Notes: generated by a model from the letters alone, not told the origin. Positions 43,918-53,916 are shown, numbered from the stretch's first letter. The stretch is 64,000 nt of DNA from JANNVK01 sp031414415 (GCA_031414415.1 JANNVK010000088.1:1-64000); one strand, 5' to 3'. Translations and numbers: made by a program.

Positions 43918-44976
43918 ATGGATTCAAGCGAAGTAGAAAATGAGTTAATAGAAGAACCTGGGAAAGCAATGGCTTTCATGGAGCATCTTGATGAGTTTAG
44001 AAAAAGACTTATTCGTTCAATAATTTTTATTACGATTGCTTTCATATTATGTTGGTCGGTTTCGAGAACTATTTATAATTTTCTTGCAATTCCTGTCCAA
44101 AGAGCAATATCTCAACAACAAAACAATTTTATAGAAATCGAAGGTTTGAATGGTGATGAAAAGATTTTAAAGCTCGACAACTTAAAGGAAAATGATGAAG
44201 GTAGATTTGTTTTTGAAACACCGACAAAACTTGGGGTTATTTTAGTTCCGAGCGGAACTTCAGTAAAATCAAAGGTTATAAAAGATAATGAAGGAGCATT
44301 GAGACTTTACACAAATGAAGCAATTTACACGAAAGTTGCAATTATTCCACAAGGAATAAAACTTCCGATTGATTTCAATGCAAAAATAGAAAGTTCCTCA
44401 ACTGATGGCGGAAAACTTATTGTTACAACTGCAACAGAGTCATTTACTTTATTTGTAACTGTTTCACTTTATGCTGCAATTGCCTTAAGTGTGCCTTTTC
44501 TATTACTACAAATTTGGGGTTTTATTGCACCAGCACTTTATAAACACGAAAGAAGTTATGTAACGCCATTTATTTTACTTTCAACTATATCTTTTGTTCT
44601 TGGAGCAGCTTTTGCGTATTACATTTTGTTTCCGCCAGCAGTGGCATATCTACTTTGGTTAGGAAATGATTTTAGCTTGATGCTTCGTGCTTCGGATTAT
44701 TTCGATTTTATTACACTAATTATGTTGGCAATGGGAATTATTTTCCAGATGCCGGCTGTAACTTATGTTTTATCGAGAATAGGGCTTGTTTCAGCTGATT
44801 TGCTTATTAAAAGCTGGAAGTTAGCTATTGTTGTGATTTTAATAGTAGCAGCGGTTGTTTCGCCGACTGGCGATGTTCCGAACTTGATGCTTTTTGCGGC
44901 TCCAATGATGATTCTTTATTTAGTTTCGATATTTGTGGCGTGGATATTCGGAAAAGAACGCAAAATTGTCGCCTAA
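43918..44976 (+). CDS. tatC: Sec-independent translocase subunit TatC with periplasmic insert
   Basis: A 352-aa TatC, roughly 100 residues longer than usual (about 250). The start (MAFMEHLDEFRKRLIRSI, the conserved HLxELRxR region) and six helices are present. Between helix 1 and the next is an insert of about 120 residues (about 65-185), mostly beta-strand, that would lie in the periplasm. The rest is standard (SVPFLLLQIWGFIAPALYKHERSYV, then DYFDFITLIMLAMGIIFQMPAV). Confidence 0.93.
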   Translation: MDSSEVENELIEEPGKAMAFMEHLDEFRKRLIRSIIFITIAFILCWSVSRTIYNFLAIPVQRAISQQQNNFIEIEGLNGDEKILKLDNLKENDEGRFVFETPTKLGVILVPSGTSVKSKVIKDNEGALRLYTNEAIYTKVAIIPQGIKLPIDFNAKIESSSTDGGKLIVTTATESFTLFVTVSLYAAIALSVPFLLLQIWGFIAPALYKHERSYVTPFILLSTISFVLGAAFAYYILFPPAVAYLLWLGNDFSLMLRASDYFDFITLIMLAMGIIFQMPAVTYVLSRIGLVSADLLIKSWKLAIVVILIVAAVVSPTGDVPNLMLFAAPMMILYLVSIFVAWIFGKERKIVA

Positions 44977-45100
44977 AGCAACCTTTTGTGTGAGTTAGTG
45001 CATCTTGACTAATAGGGCATTTTTGTCTAAAAATATAAATAATTAAAAGTGTCTGAAAAAACACATAAATTTTAAGTTTTCGGAACTGTAAAGGAGTTTT

Positions 45101-46723
45101 ATGAAAAACATTCTGAAGAGCGTTTCATTAACCGCAATTCTATTAGGTTCAGTTGGAACAATTGTTCTCGCACAAAAACCTTCGCCGTCAATTAACCCAG
45201 CTGATAAAGTTCGCAAGGTTGGAAAAGAGATAAATCGTGCTTACAAAGATTGGAAAAATAAAGACGTAGATTACATCATTACCAAAGAAGAACGAAAAGC
45301 GTTTGATTCTTTGGTGACAGATGAAGAACGAGAGAATTTTATCGAAAATTTTTGGCGGCGTCGCGATCCAAATCCTGACACTGAAGAAAATGAATATCGC
45401 GAAGAATATTACGAAAGAATTGCTTACGCGAATGAAAAGTTTGCGTCTGGAATTCCGGGTTGGAAAACTGATCGTGGCAGAATTTACATCACATTTGGCA
45501 AGCCTGATTCAGTCGAATCACATCCAAGTGGTGGTTCTTACGATCGTCCGAGTTATGAAGGTGGCGGTTCAACAACAACTTATCCATTTGAAGTGTGGTT
45601 TTATAGACATCTCGATGATGTCGGCGATGGACTCGAAATCGAATTCGTTGACCCGACAGGAAGCGGCGAATATCGAATTGCGAGAAACGCTAACGAAAAA
45701 GATGCACTTTTATTTGTTCCAGGTGCCGGACAAACACTCGGCGAACAACTCGGAACCGAAGATCGTGCAGATAGAATTAGCGGAGTAAATAACAACAATC
45801 GAAGTTATGGACGCGAGCAAGATTCGCCGTTTCGTCGCTTAGAAGTTTTGACCGCGTTGCAACGTCCGCCACAAGTAAAGTTTAGTGATTTGCAAAATGA
45901 CTTAACATCGTCAGTTATTGACAATAATCCGCTTGATTTTGATATGCGAGTCGATTTTTTCCGTCAATCAGACGATCGAGTTATCACAGCATTTACAGTT
46001 CAAGCAGAAAATAAAGAATTAGTCTTTGAAGAAGTTGGAACTTTACCGACTGCCAGAATGAATATTTTTGGAAGAATAACTGCTGTTTCCGGAAAACGTT
46101 CGGGAATTTTCGAAGATTCTGTTGCGACATCGGCAACATCAGAGGAATTAGCTGATGCCAAAGAGCGAAAATCAATTTACCAAAAAGCGATTGCATTAAC
46201 GCCTGGAACTTACAAAGTTGATGTTATTGTTCGCGATGTTGTTTCCGGAAATCGTGGAATTAGAAGTATCGGTTTCACAGTTCCAAAATACAACACCGAA
46301 AAATTAGGAATCTCGACGTTGGTTTTGGCTTCAAAAATGTATGTCACAACCGAACGCGATATTGGCGGAATGTTTGTTATCGGCACAACGAAAGTTGTTC
46401 CAAATCTTTCCGGTCAGTTTAAAAAAGGTCAAGATGTTGGAATTTATATGCAAATTTACAACGCTGGAATTGATCAAACAACACTTCGTCCGGCTGTCGA
46501 TGTTGAATACACTTTGTATCGAGGCGGCAAAGAAGTTATGTCACCGCAAAAAGAAGATTGGAGCGGTTTGAGTGATTCAGGTCAGCGTTTAACAATTTCC
46601 AGATTGTTGCCGACAGGTCAGCTTCCGGTTGGCGATTATGAATTAAAAATAAAAATTCGTGACCGCGTTAATGACAAAAATAAGGTTGAAGAACCAACCG
46701 CAAAGTTTACAATTATAAAGTAA
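45101..46723 (+). CDS. GWxTD domain-containing secreted protein
   Basis: A 540-aa protein with a signal peptide (ending VLAQK). The N-terminal half carries the GWxTD domain: FIENFWRRRDPNPDTEENEYREEYYERIAYAN and IPGWKTDRGRIYITFGKPDS (GWKTD). The C-terminal half is beta-sandwich-rich. The domain is typical of Acidobacteriota and Bacteroidota and has no settled function. An AAGGAG ribosome site precedes the start and a terminator follows the stop. Confidence 0.92.
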   Translation: MKNILKSVSLTAILLGSVGTIVLAQKPSPSINPADKVRKVGKEINRAYKDWKNKDVDYIITKEERKAFDSLVTDEERENFIENFWRRRDPNPDTEENEYREEYYERIAYANEKFASGIPGWKTDRGRIYITFGKPDSVESHPSGGSYDRPSYEGGGSTTTYPFEVWFYRHLDDVGDGLEIEFVDPTGSGEYRIARNANEKDALLFVPGAGQTLGEQLGTEDRADRISGVNNNNRSYGREQDSPFRRLEVLTALQRPPQVKFSDLQNDLTSSVIDNNPLDFDMRVDFFRQSDDRVITAFTVQAENKELVFEEVGTLPTARMNIFGRITAVSGKRSGIFEDSVATSATSEELADAKERKSIYQKAIALTPGTYKVDVIVRDVVSGNRGIRSIGFTVPKYNTEKLGISTLVLASKMYVTTERDIGGMFVIGTTKVVPNLSGQFKKGQDVGIYMQIYNAGIDQTTLRPAVDVEYTLYRGGKEVMSPQKEDWSGLSDSGQRLTISRLLPTGQLPVGDYELKIKIRDRVNDKNKVEEPTAKFTIIK

Positions 46724-46743
46724 ACAACTTTTGAATAAAAAAA

Positions 46744-46776
46744 AACCGCAATCAAAAAATTGGTTGCGGTTTTTTA
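46744..46776. terminator. Terminator after the GWxTD gene
   Basis: AACCGCAA (46744-46751) and TTGCGGTT (46764-46771) form a stem flanked by A and T runs, suited to both strands. Confidence 0.85.
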
Positions 46777-46864
46777 TGTTGATGGCATTAAAAAAAATAA
46801 TGAATTTAGATTTCATAAATCACCACTTGTTTTAGCTGTAGTAATTTATAAGTAGCCATTTAAA

Positions 46865-48067
46865 TCAACCTTTTTTCAACTTTTGTAAACGCTCTGCCGC
46901 AGCTTCGAGAGTTTCATTCTTTTTGCAATAGCAAAACCTAACTTGTTGCGAACCAAGCGATTTATCGTGATAAAAACTCGAAGCCGGAACAACCGCAACG
47001 CCGATTTCCCTGATTAAATATTTTGTAAATTCAATATCATTAGCAAAACCAAAATCAGAAATATCGCACATAATGTAATAAGCACCTTCGGGCGAATCGC
47101 ATTTCAAGCCAACGTTTTGCAAAATTGGCACAATAAAATCACGCTTTTCTTGATATTCTTTTTGCAAACTTTTGTAATAAATTTCCGGCAAACTCAAGGC
47201 GTAAGCTCCAGCTTTTTGCAACGGATGAGCCGCTCCAACGGTCAAGAAATCGTGAACTTTACGAATTGCAGAAGAAATATCCGGCGGAGCAATAACATAA
47301 CCGACACGCCAACCAGTCACCGAATATGTTTTCGAAAGTGAATTAACAACAACCGTTCGCTCACGCATTCCATCAATCGTCGCCATACACAAGTGTGGTT
47401 TTTCACCGTAAATAATATGCTCGTAAATTTCGTCAGTAAAACAAATTACATCAAATTCTTTGCACAAATCAGCGATAAATTCGAGTTCTTCACGCGAGAA
47501 AACTTTTCCGGTTGGGTTATTCGGATTGCAAATAATTATCGCTTTTGTTTTTTCATTGAAGGCATTTCTCAGTTCATTTTTATCAAAATTCCAACCATTT
47601 TCAGTTTTTCTAAGTGCAACATGAACTGGTTTTGCATCTGACAAAATCGCGTCTGGTGCGTAATTTTCGTAAAATGGTTCGAAAACAATTACTTCTTCGC
47701 CAGCATCAACCGTCGCCATCATTGCGGCAATCATTCCTTCAGTTGAACCGCAAGTTACAGTGATTTCCGTTTCGGCATCAACATCTAAACCCAAGAAATT
47801 CTTAGTCTTACGAACAATTGCATCGCGAAAATCTTTTGTTCCCCAAGTAATCGCATACTGATTAAAATCTTCACCAATTGCCTCTTGAGCTTTTCTTTTT
47901 ATATCTTCCGGTGCCGCAAAATCCGGAAAACCTTGCCCAAGATTAACTGCGGAATATTTAATCGCCTCACGAGTCATTTCGCGAATTACGGATTCGGAAA
48001 ACGATGAAGCCTTTCGAGAAATTCTATTTTTAGAAATTTTGGGTTGATTCATTTTTTTGATAAACAT
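46865..48067 (-). CDS. Class I/II PLP aminotransferase (KAT/MetC-like)
   Basis: A 400-aa fold-type-I aminotransferase close to kynurenine-oxoglutarate or glutamine transaminases: VNLGQGFPDFAAPEDIKRKA, TCGSTEGMIAAMMA, IICNPNNPTGKVFS, FTDEIYEHIIYGE and the PLP lysine in VNSLSKTYSVTGWRVGYV. Substrate is uncertain. ATG 48067 follows the upstream stop directly (TAGAATG); ATG 48052 is an alternative start. It ends a minus-strand run that begins at 52701. Confidence 0.92.
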   Translation of the reverse strand: MFIKKMNQPKISKNRISRKASSFSESVIREMTREAIKYSAVNLGQGFPDFAAPEDIKRKAQEAIGEDFNQYAITWGTKDFRDAIVRKTKNFLGLDVDAETEITVTCGSTEGMIAAMMATVDAGEEVIVFEPFYENYAPDAILSDAKPVHVALRKTENGWNFDKNELRNAFNEKTKAIIICNPNNPTGKVFSREELEFIADLCKEFDVICFTDEIYEHIIYGEKPHLCMATIDGMRERTVVVNSLSKTYSVTGWRVGYVIAPPDISSAIRKVHDFLTVGAAHPLQKAGAYALSLPEIYYKSLQKEYQEKRDFIVPILQNVGLKCDSPEGAYYIMCDISDFGFANDIEFTKYLIREIGVAVVPASSFYHDKSLGSQQVRFCYCKKNETLEAAAERLQKLKKG

Positions 48068-48068
48068 T

Positions 48069-49196
48069 CTAGAGTGTTGAATCAGTTATCTCACAAAGTA
48101 AAATTTTATTTCCACTTTTAATACCATTTACAACAACAACTTCATCCCAAAGTGGCTTGACGATGTCATCCATCATTCCTTCAGGGACAATTATACTGTG
48201 CGATTTTTTACTTTCATCAATCAAATTTATTTTTCCTTTCACTTTTCTTGCATCTGCAAAAAGGAGTCTACCTTTTACCGTGACTAACTCTTCGTCATTT
48301 TGCTTATCTTTGAGTTCTTTAGAGTCAATGTTTGATAAAATTTCTTTCCGTTTTTTCTTTAATGCCAGACTAAATTCTTTACCATCTCTAATTTTTGTTA
48401 AGCCTACCATGCTAATTTTCTTACCATCTGGTGCTATTCGTTTCGCTAAATTTACAAAGTTTAAATAATAAGATTCTTGGGGTATTTTCTTTTTTAATTC
48501 TTCTATTGATTCTTTTTTTCCATCATTAACTAAACTAAAGCAATCAATTAACTCGTCAACTGCATCTTTAGATAAATCAATACCTGGAAGTTCCATTTGT
48601 CTTCCTAGTTGAAGTGTTACAGCAAAACTTCCAATTCGAGGAGCTGACATATAAAGGCTATATGAATCTTGTATGCTACGGTCAGTAGCTCCTTGATCGC
48701 GAAAGTCCTTGCCTTTTAATCGCTCAACCGTTCTATAAATAATTCTTTCTAAATCTTTAACTCTACCTACAAATGATTCCATCAAAATAGTTCCTAATCC
48801 AACCTCGTCGCCTACAAGGGACATTTGTATTTCACTTGATGTAAGGTCGATATTTCTCAGCTTTAGATGTCGTTTGAAATTAACTTGCTCAAGTAAATCT
48901 CTTAATTCTTCTGCTACATTCTCAGGCGGATTTCCAGACATTGCGGTCGAAATTAGTCTTTCTGATAGACGAAATTCTTCACATTGGAGTGCTAACGAAG
49001 CAGCACTCCTATAAATAACTGAACGACTGGGTTCTTCTTCCAGATTATCCTTCAATATATCGGCTGCTTGAACTTCTAAACTTAATGCCTTCCTAGTGAA
49101 TTCCATAGCAATTGTAAAATCACCTTTTCGTTTTGCTAGGAATGCTTGGTCGAAAAACTCCATAGCTCTATCATGTAGTTTATTTATATTGTTCAT
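48069..49196 (-). CDS. Unrecognised 375-aa protein, second gene of a two-gene unit
   Basis: No family is recognised. The N-terminus looks like a TPR-type helical array (FFDQAFLAKRKGDFTIAMEFTRKALSLE, SAASLALQCEEFRLSERLISTAM). The middle has GSFAVTLQLGRQ, and the C-terminus is beta-rich with VTVKGRLLFADARKVKGKINLIDE. No signal peptide or membrane helix. It overlaps the upstream 179-aa gene by 4 nt (ATGA). The two are out of keeping with the sugar-nucleotide genes beside them and may be an inserted unit. Confidence 0.75.
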   Translation of the reverse strand: MNNINKLHDRAMEFFDQAFLAKRKGDFTIAMEFTRKALSLEVQAADILKDNLEEEPSRSVIYRSAASLALQCEEFRLSERLISTAMSGNPPENVAEELRDLLEQVNFKRHLKLRNIDLTSSEIQMSLVGDEVGLGTILMESFVGRVKDLERIIYRTVERLKGKDFRDQGATDRSIQDSYSLYMSAPRIGSFAVTLQLGRQMELPGIDLSKDAVDELIDCFSLVNDGKKESIEELKKKIPQESYYLNFVNLAKRIAPDGKKISMVGLTKIRDGKEFSLALKKKRKEILSNIDSKELKDKQNDEELVTVKGRLLFADARKVKGKINLIDESKKSHSIIVPEGMMDDIVKPLWDEVVVVNGIKSGNKILLCEITDSTL

Positions 49197-49732
49197 TTCT
49201 TTAATAAATGCGAAATAGGTTTAGTAAACTCAACAACAACAATGAAAGCGGGAAATTCACCATCTGTTGGACAGGTTTGTTCCAACTTTTGCTTAATTCT
49301 TGTTTTTATTTTTGAATCGTTACCTTCAAAAATACCCGATATCTCTAATCTCGCGGCTTTTTGAATAAAAGATTCCGTTTTTTTCCCTAACCAATAATCA
49401 ACACCTTCTCCTTTTACAGCTCTCTGAATAACCGAATACTCAGTCAGTTTTAAGATTAAAGCGATTGCTACTCCAGATGCACCATATTCAGTCAATTCCT
49501 GTGTGTCATGCCAAGCGTTTAATGTTTGTTCAGTAATTTCATTATTCCAAAAGATTTTTCTTTTCTGTGACATTATTCCCTCAATTATCATTTCAACGCC
49601 TGAAATGTGAGACTTTGATTCTAAACAACAAGCACTTGCTTCTGATAGAAATTTCCCCCATGTTGCCGTAATTCCGGAACAACCTTTATCTAAATCATTC
49701 AGTGAAATTTCAAGTGAAGAGATTTTTTTCAT
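49193..49732 (-). CDS. Unrecognised 179-aa protein, first gene of a two-gene unit
   Basis: No family is recognised. The core reads GVDYWLGKKTESFIQKAARLEISGIFEG and ends in PAFIVVVEFTKPISHLL. The spacing of the Asp-Tyr-Trp, Glu-Ile-Ser and final strand could fit a divergent nuclease fold, but that is speculation. It is translationally coupled to the 375-aa gene, 48 bp after galE. Confidence 0.75.
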   Translation of the reverse strand: MKKISSLEISLNDLDKGCSGITATWGKFLSEASACCLESKSHISGVEMIIEGIMSQKRKIFWNNEITEQTLNAWHDTQELTEYGASGVAIALILKLTEYSVIQRAVKGEGVDYWLGKKTESFIQKAARLEISGIFEGNDSKIKTRIKQKLEQTCPTDGEFPAFIVVVEFTKPISHLLKK

Positions 49733-49779
49733 AGGTTTTTGTTAAAGATTTTTCGTTAGCTTATCATATTTTAGATGAA

Positions 49780-50760
49780 TTACTCGTAGCCTTTCGGATT
49801 TTTTTGATACCATTTCCAAGCAGATTCGATAATTTTATCTAGTTCTGGAAAGTTTGGTTTCCACTTTATAACTTCGTGTGCTTTTGTAGCGTTTGCGACC
49901 AAACGAGATGGATCGCCTGCTCTTCGAGGTGCGATTTTTGTTTCAATACTCTTTCCGGTTATAGTTCTTGCGGCTTCAATAACCTCACTAACAGAATAAC
50001 CATTTCCATTTCCGAGGTTGATAAATTCAGATGAATTCCCATTTCTCAAATGTTGCAAAGCAAGAAAATGTGCCTGACTTAAGTCAGAAATATGAATATA
50101 ATCGCGAATCGCGGTGCCATCAGGCGTGTCGTAATCATTACCAAAAATTGAGATTGAAGGAATTTTGCCTTGAGCCGCGAAAAGAGCCAATGGAATCAAA
50201 TGCGTTTCCGGATCATGTTGTTCGCCGAGATTTTCGGTTGCACCTGAAGCATTAAAATACCGTAGAGCAACAAATTTTAGATTATAAGCCGCATCGTAAC
50301 TTTCAAGAATCCGCTCAACCATAAACTTCGACCAACCGTAAGGATTCGTCGGATTTTGCGGGTGATTCTCATCAATTGGAATATATTGCGGTTCGCCATA
50401 AGTTGCACAAGTTGACGAAAATACGAATTTTTTAATGTTACTTTCAATTAATACGTCAAGAAATTGAAGAGTTTGGACAACATTATTTTCCCAATATTTA
50501 TTTGGTTTATCGACAGATTCGCCAACGTATGCAAATGCCGAAAAGTGCATTACAGCTTCAATGTTATGTTCATCTAAGATGTGTTTTATCAACGATTTAT
50601 CACCAATATTACCTTCATAAAAAGGAACAGCTTGATTAACGGCTTTTCTATGTCCGTAAGTTAAATTGTCAATCACAACAACCTCTTCGCCTTTTTCACG
50701 AAGATCTTCAACCGCGACACTGCCAATATAACCTGCTCCGCCCGTTACTAAAATCGCCAT
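49780..50760 (-). CDS. galE: UDP-glucose 4-epimerase
   Basis: A 326-aa short-chain dehydrogenase-type epimerase: NAD motif TGGAGYIGS, FSSTCATYGEPQYIPIDE, the catalytic YGWSKFMVE (YxxxK) and FNASGA, RDYIHISDL and FINLGNGNGYSV. It interconverts UDP-glucose and UDP-galactose for surface polysaccharide. It lies 9 bp after the WbpM-like gene, in one operon. Confidence 0.96.
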   Translation of the reverse strand: MAILVTGGAGYIGSVAVEDLREKGEEVVVIDNLTYGHRKAVNQAVPFYEGNIGDKSLIKHILDEHNIEAVMHFSAFAYVGESVDKPNKYWENNVVQTLQFLDVLIESNIKKFVFSSTCATYGEPQYIPIDENHPQNPTNPYGWSKFMVERILESYDAAYNLKFVALRYFNASGATENLGEQHDPETHLIPLALFAAQGKIPSISIFGNDYDTPDGTAIRDYIHISDLSQAHFLALQHLRNGNSSEFINLGNGNGYSVSEVIEAARTITGKSIETKIAPRRAGDPSRLVANATKAHEVIKWKPNFPELDKIIESAWKWYQKNPKGYE

Positions 50761-50769
50761 AAAATTAGA

Positions 50770-52701
50770 TTAATGAGAATTGCTCGCTGCGTTTTTTTCG
50801 TTAATTACTGTAATTGTAGCTTCCGGTAAAAACTGATTAAAAAGATTACGAATTTTCGCTTCATTGTTTTCATTTACTGCTTGTTGAAAACTGTCAAGAA
50901 TTTTAGAAACTTCAACCGAATCGTATAGAGCAATTTTGCCAATAAATATTTTTGGATGCTTTGTTTTTAATAAATTCTCACCAGTGATTTCAAGTTCTTC
51001 AAAAAGTTTTTCGCCTTTGCGAATTCCAGAAAAAACAATGTCGATATCTTCATAAGGCGACAAACCAGAAAGCCGAATCATATCTTCTGCAAGGTCTAAA
51101 ATCTTGACCGGTTTGCCCATATCGAGAATAAAAATTTCGCCACCTTTTCCTAATGCACCGGCTTGCAAAACAAGCTGCGATGCTTCTGGAATTGTCATAA
51201 AATATCGAGTCATCTCAGGATCAGTAACTGTTATTGCTTCTCCTTTTAATATTTGTTCGCGAAAAATTGGAACTACTGAGCCAGCGGAACCGAGTACATT
51301 TCCAAAGCGAACAGCAATGTAATTAGTTGCGTAAGTTTGATTTAAGCCTTGCAAAACAATCTCGGCGAGGCGTTTTGAAGCTCCCATTATTGAAGTCGGA
51401 TTTACTGCTTTGTCCGTTGAGACAAGAACGAAATCTTTCGAATCAAATTCGCCGGCGAGATTTCCGATCAATTTTGTTGCAAAAATATTATTTTTTACAG
51501 CTTCGCTCGGATTATTTTCCATCAGCGGGACGTGTTTGTGTGCGGCAGCATGAAAAACAACTTCAGGTTTATATTTGGCGAAAATCTCACGCATTCGCGG
51601 CTCATCAGAAGTATCGGCAATCAATGGAACAAATTTTGTTTCGTTATAATCTTTTGTTAATTCTTGTTCAATTTGAAAGAGAAAAAACTCAGCTCTTTCA
51701 ACTAGTAAAATCTGTTTTGGGTTAAATTCTGTAATCTGCCTCACCAATTCAGAACCGATAGAACCGCCAGCACCAGTGACTAAAACCGTTTTATCTTGGA
51801 GAAATTCGAGCAAATTTTTACTATCGAGTTCAACTTCATCGCGTCCGAGTAAATCTTCGATTTGCACATCGCGGATTCGCGATACTTTGACGTGTCCGTG
51901 AACAATTTCATTCAAGCTCGGAACAATTCGGGCTTTGACAGAAATTTCACGGCAAATATCTAAAATGCGGCGAATATCTTTTCCGTTTGCTTGATCTATC
52001 GCAATGACAACTTGTTCAATATTTAGCTCATCAACGAGTCTTGCTAAATCGTTAGTTGTCCCTAAAACCTTTATTCCGCTTACGCTTCCACCTTTTTTAA
52101 ACTTATCGTCGTCAACTAAACCTTTAATATCAAACTCCGAATCTGCACGTCTGAGAATGTCTTTCAAGGTAGTTGCACCAATTCTTCCGGCACCGACGAA
52201 AAGTGTAGATTTTTGTTTAATTCGTTTTTTTCCATGACCAATGCGTTTGTTATCTTTGAATTCGTGCAAAAATCGACGCAAAACACGAAGTCCGAGCAAT
52301 CCACCAAAAGCTAAAATTGTGTCATAAAATATTATAGATAGAGGAACTTGCCAGCGAGTAAATTTGTCAGGTGAAAACAAAAGTCGCACGAGTATTAAAA
52401 TTACACCGGAAATAAGTGCTGCTTTAAGAAAGGATTTAATGTCTTCGAGGCTGATATATCGCCACAAAATAGAATAAGCACCAACCAAAAATAAAGATGC
52501 GAACTGCACAAAAACTACAAATGGAAGCTGATTAAGTGCATTATCGAGATAAACTTCCGGAATTTTAAATTCGAAACGAAGCAAATAAGCGAAAAAAAAC
52601 GCACCACACAACACAGCAACGTCTGCTAAAAATTGAAATGGACGACGCAAAAACCAGAAATGTTCTTTAGCGGATTTATTGTTGAAAAAATTCTTTGACA
52701 T
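50770..52701 (-). CDS. WbpM/CapD-type membrane nucleoside-diphosphate-sugar dehydratase
   Basis: A 643-aa protein with four N-terminal transmembrane helices (about 20-140), a CoA-binding-like Rossmann domain (about 160-280) and a C-terminal dehydratase domain with VLVTGAGGSIGSELVRQI, HAAAHKHVPLMENNPSEAV, STDKAVNPTSIMGASKRLAE (the Thr-Asp-Lys variant active site of this group) and FGNVLGSAGSVVPIF. It makes 4-keto-6-deoxy UDP-sugars for O-antigen or capsule. First gene of the minus-strand run. Confidence 0.93.
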   Translation of the reverse strand: MSKNFFNNKSAKEHFWFLRRPFQFLADVAVLCGAFFFAYLLRFEFKIPEVYLDNALNQLPFVVFVQFASLFLVGAYSILWRYISLEDIKSFLKAALISGVILILVRLLFSPDKFTRWQVPLSIIFYDTILAFGGLLGLRVLRRFLHEFKDNKRIGHGKKRIKQKSTLFVGAGRIGATTLKDILRRADSEFDIKGLVDDDKFKKGGSVSGIKVLGTTNDLARLVDELNIEQVVIAIDQANGKDIRRILDICREISVKARIVPSLNEIVHGHVKVSRIRDVQIEDLLGRDEVELDSKNLLEFLQDKTVLVTGAGGSIGSELVRQITEFNPKQILLVERAEFFLFQIEQELTKDYNETKFVPLIADTSDEPRMREIFAKYKPEVVFHAAAHKHVPLMENNPSEAVKNNIFATKLIGNLAGEFDSKDFVLVSTDKAVNPTSIMGASKRLAEIVLQGLNQTYATNYIAVRFGNVLGSAGSVVPIFREQILKGEAITVTDPEMTRYFMTIPEASQLVLQAGALGKGGEIFILDMGKPVKILDLAEDMIRLSGLSPYEDIDIVFSGIRKGEKLFEELEITGENLLKTKHPKIFIGKIALYDSVEVSKILDSFQQAVNENNEAKIRNLFNQFLPEATITVINEKNAASNSH

Positions 52702-52878
52702 GCCGAATAATTCATTAATCTCTTTTCAAGTTACTTATCTAATGCGAAACTGTCAATCGCGACAAAGTTTCTATCAAACTATTTACTGCAAAAAACCATC
52801 AAACACGCAGATTGTTTGAATCAAACTCTTTTATCAGTTAATCTATCTTCAGTTTTTGTGAAAGTTTAGGAAGTTATT

Positions 52879-53862
52879 ATGATTTTAAAATTCAGAATTG
52901 TTTTATTGACAATATTTCTCACAAGTTTGTTTTTAACAAATTTTGCTCAAGAACCGCTCGGGCAAACCGGTTATTTAATTGGTCCAGGCGATGAAATTAC
53001 TGTTAAAGTTTTAGCCGAGCCGCAATGGGATTTTGCAGCAAGAGTTGATGAAGACGGAAAGGTTGAAGTCCCGTTTTTTGATAAATCAATCAACGCTCAA
53101 TGCCGAACAGAACGCGATATGCGGATTGAAGTTACTAAACTTTTGTCTAAATATTTACGAAATCCGCAGGTAAATTTGCGAATTACAGAACGCCGAAGTA
53201 TTCCGCCTGCAACAGTTACTGGCGAAGTTAAAACACCGCAACTTGTTGTTTTAAATCGCAAAGCCCGCCTTTTAGAATTAATTTCATTTGCCGGAAGCAC
53301 AACTGAAGATGCTGGTGAAATGATTCAAGTTTTTCGAACACAAAAACCTCTGTGCGTTGATTTGGTGAAAGATACCAGTTGGCAACTCGGCGATTCGTCA
53401 AGCGATTTACCATCGCGAATGTATAGTCTTTCGACAGTTTTGCAAGGAAAAGACGAGGCTAATCCGGTAATTTACCCTGGCGATGTAATTGTTGTCCAAA
53501 AAGCATTGCCTGTTTATGTAACCGGAGAAGTCAGACAGCCGCAAGGAATCAGAATTAAAAACGGAGTTTTGTCGTTAACTCAAGCAATTGCAATGGTTGG
53601 CGGACCAACCCAACCAAAAATTAAGTCAATGCGTATTTATCGTCTAAGAGATAAATCGCAAGAACGTGATGTTTTAGAAATTAATTACGATGAAATCAAA
53701 AAAGGAACACGCAAAGACGAAATGCTTCAACCTTATGACATTGTTGAAGTTGATAAGCCAAAGAAAAGTGTAAAAGATACTATATTTGAGGTTATTACCG
53801 GAGTTGGACGCGGTGTTGTTGGCGGATTTAGTAACCAATTACCAACCAGAGTTCTTTATTAA
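52879..53862 (+). CDS. Polysaccharide export protein (Wza-like, SLBB domains)
   Basis: A 327-aa protein with an N-terminal signal peptide (ending NFAQEP), then a Poly_export domain (YLIGPGDEITVKVLAEPQW and ISDGKVEVPFF-like VDEDGKVEVPFF) and two SLBB beta-grasp domains (ATVTGEVKTPQLVVL and VYVTGEVRQPQGIRI). It would form the outer-membrane export channel for polysaccharide. It lacks a lipobox, unlike Wza. It is divergent from the WbpM-like gene. Confidence 0.9.
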   Translation: MILKFRIVLLTIFLTSLFLTNFAQEPLGQTGYLIGPGDEITVKVLAEPQWDFAARVDEDGKVEVPFFDKSINAQCRTERDMRIEVTKLLSKYLRNPQVNLRITERRSIPPATVTGEVKTPQLVVLNRKARLLELISFAGSTTEDAGEMIQVFRTQKPLCVDLVKDTSWQLGDSSSDLPSRMYSLSTVLQGKDEANPVIYPGDVIVVQKALPVYVTGEVRQPQGIRIKNGVLSLTQAIAMVGGPTQPKIKSMRIYRLRDKSQERDVLEINYDEIKKGTRKDEMLQPYDIVEVDKPKKSVKDTIFEVITGVGRGVVGGFSNQLPTRVLY

Positions 53863-53887
53863 ATTCAGAAAAATTTATAAATTTGAA

Positions 53888-53916
53888 GTCCGTAATTTTG
53901 AGTTACGGACTTTTTT
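53888..53916 (+). terminator. Terminator after the polysaccharide export gene
   Basis: GTCCGTAA (53888-53895) and TTACGGAC (53903-53910) with a 7-nt loop and a T run, overlapping the last codon of the convergent ligase gene. Confidence 0.85.

Noticed and set aside
45321..45788. 155-codon plus-strand ORF inside the GWxTD gene
   Set aside because: Out-of-frame shadow of a well-supported gene.
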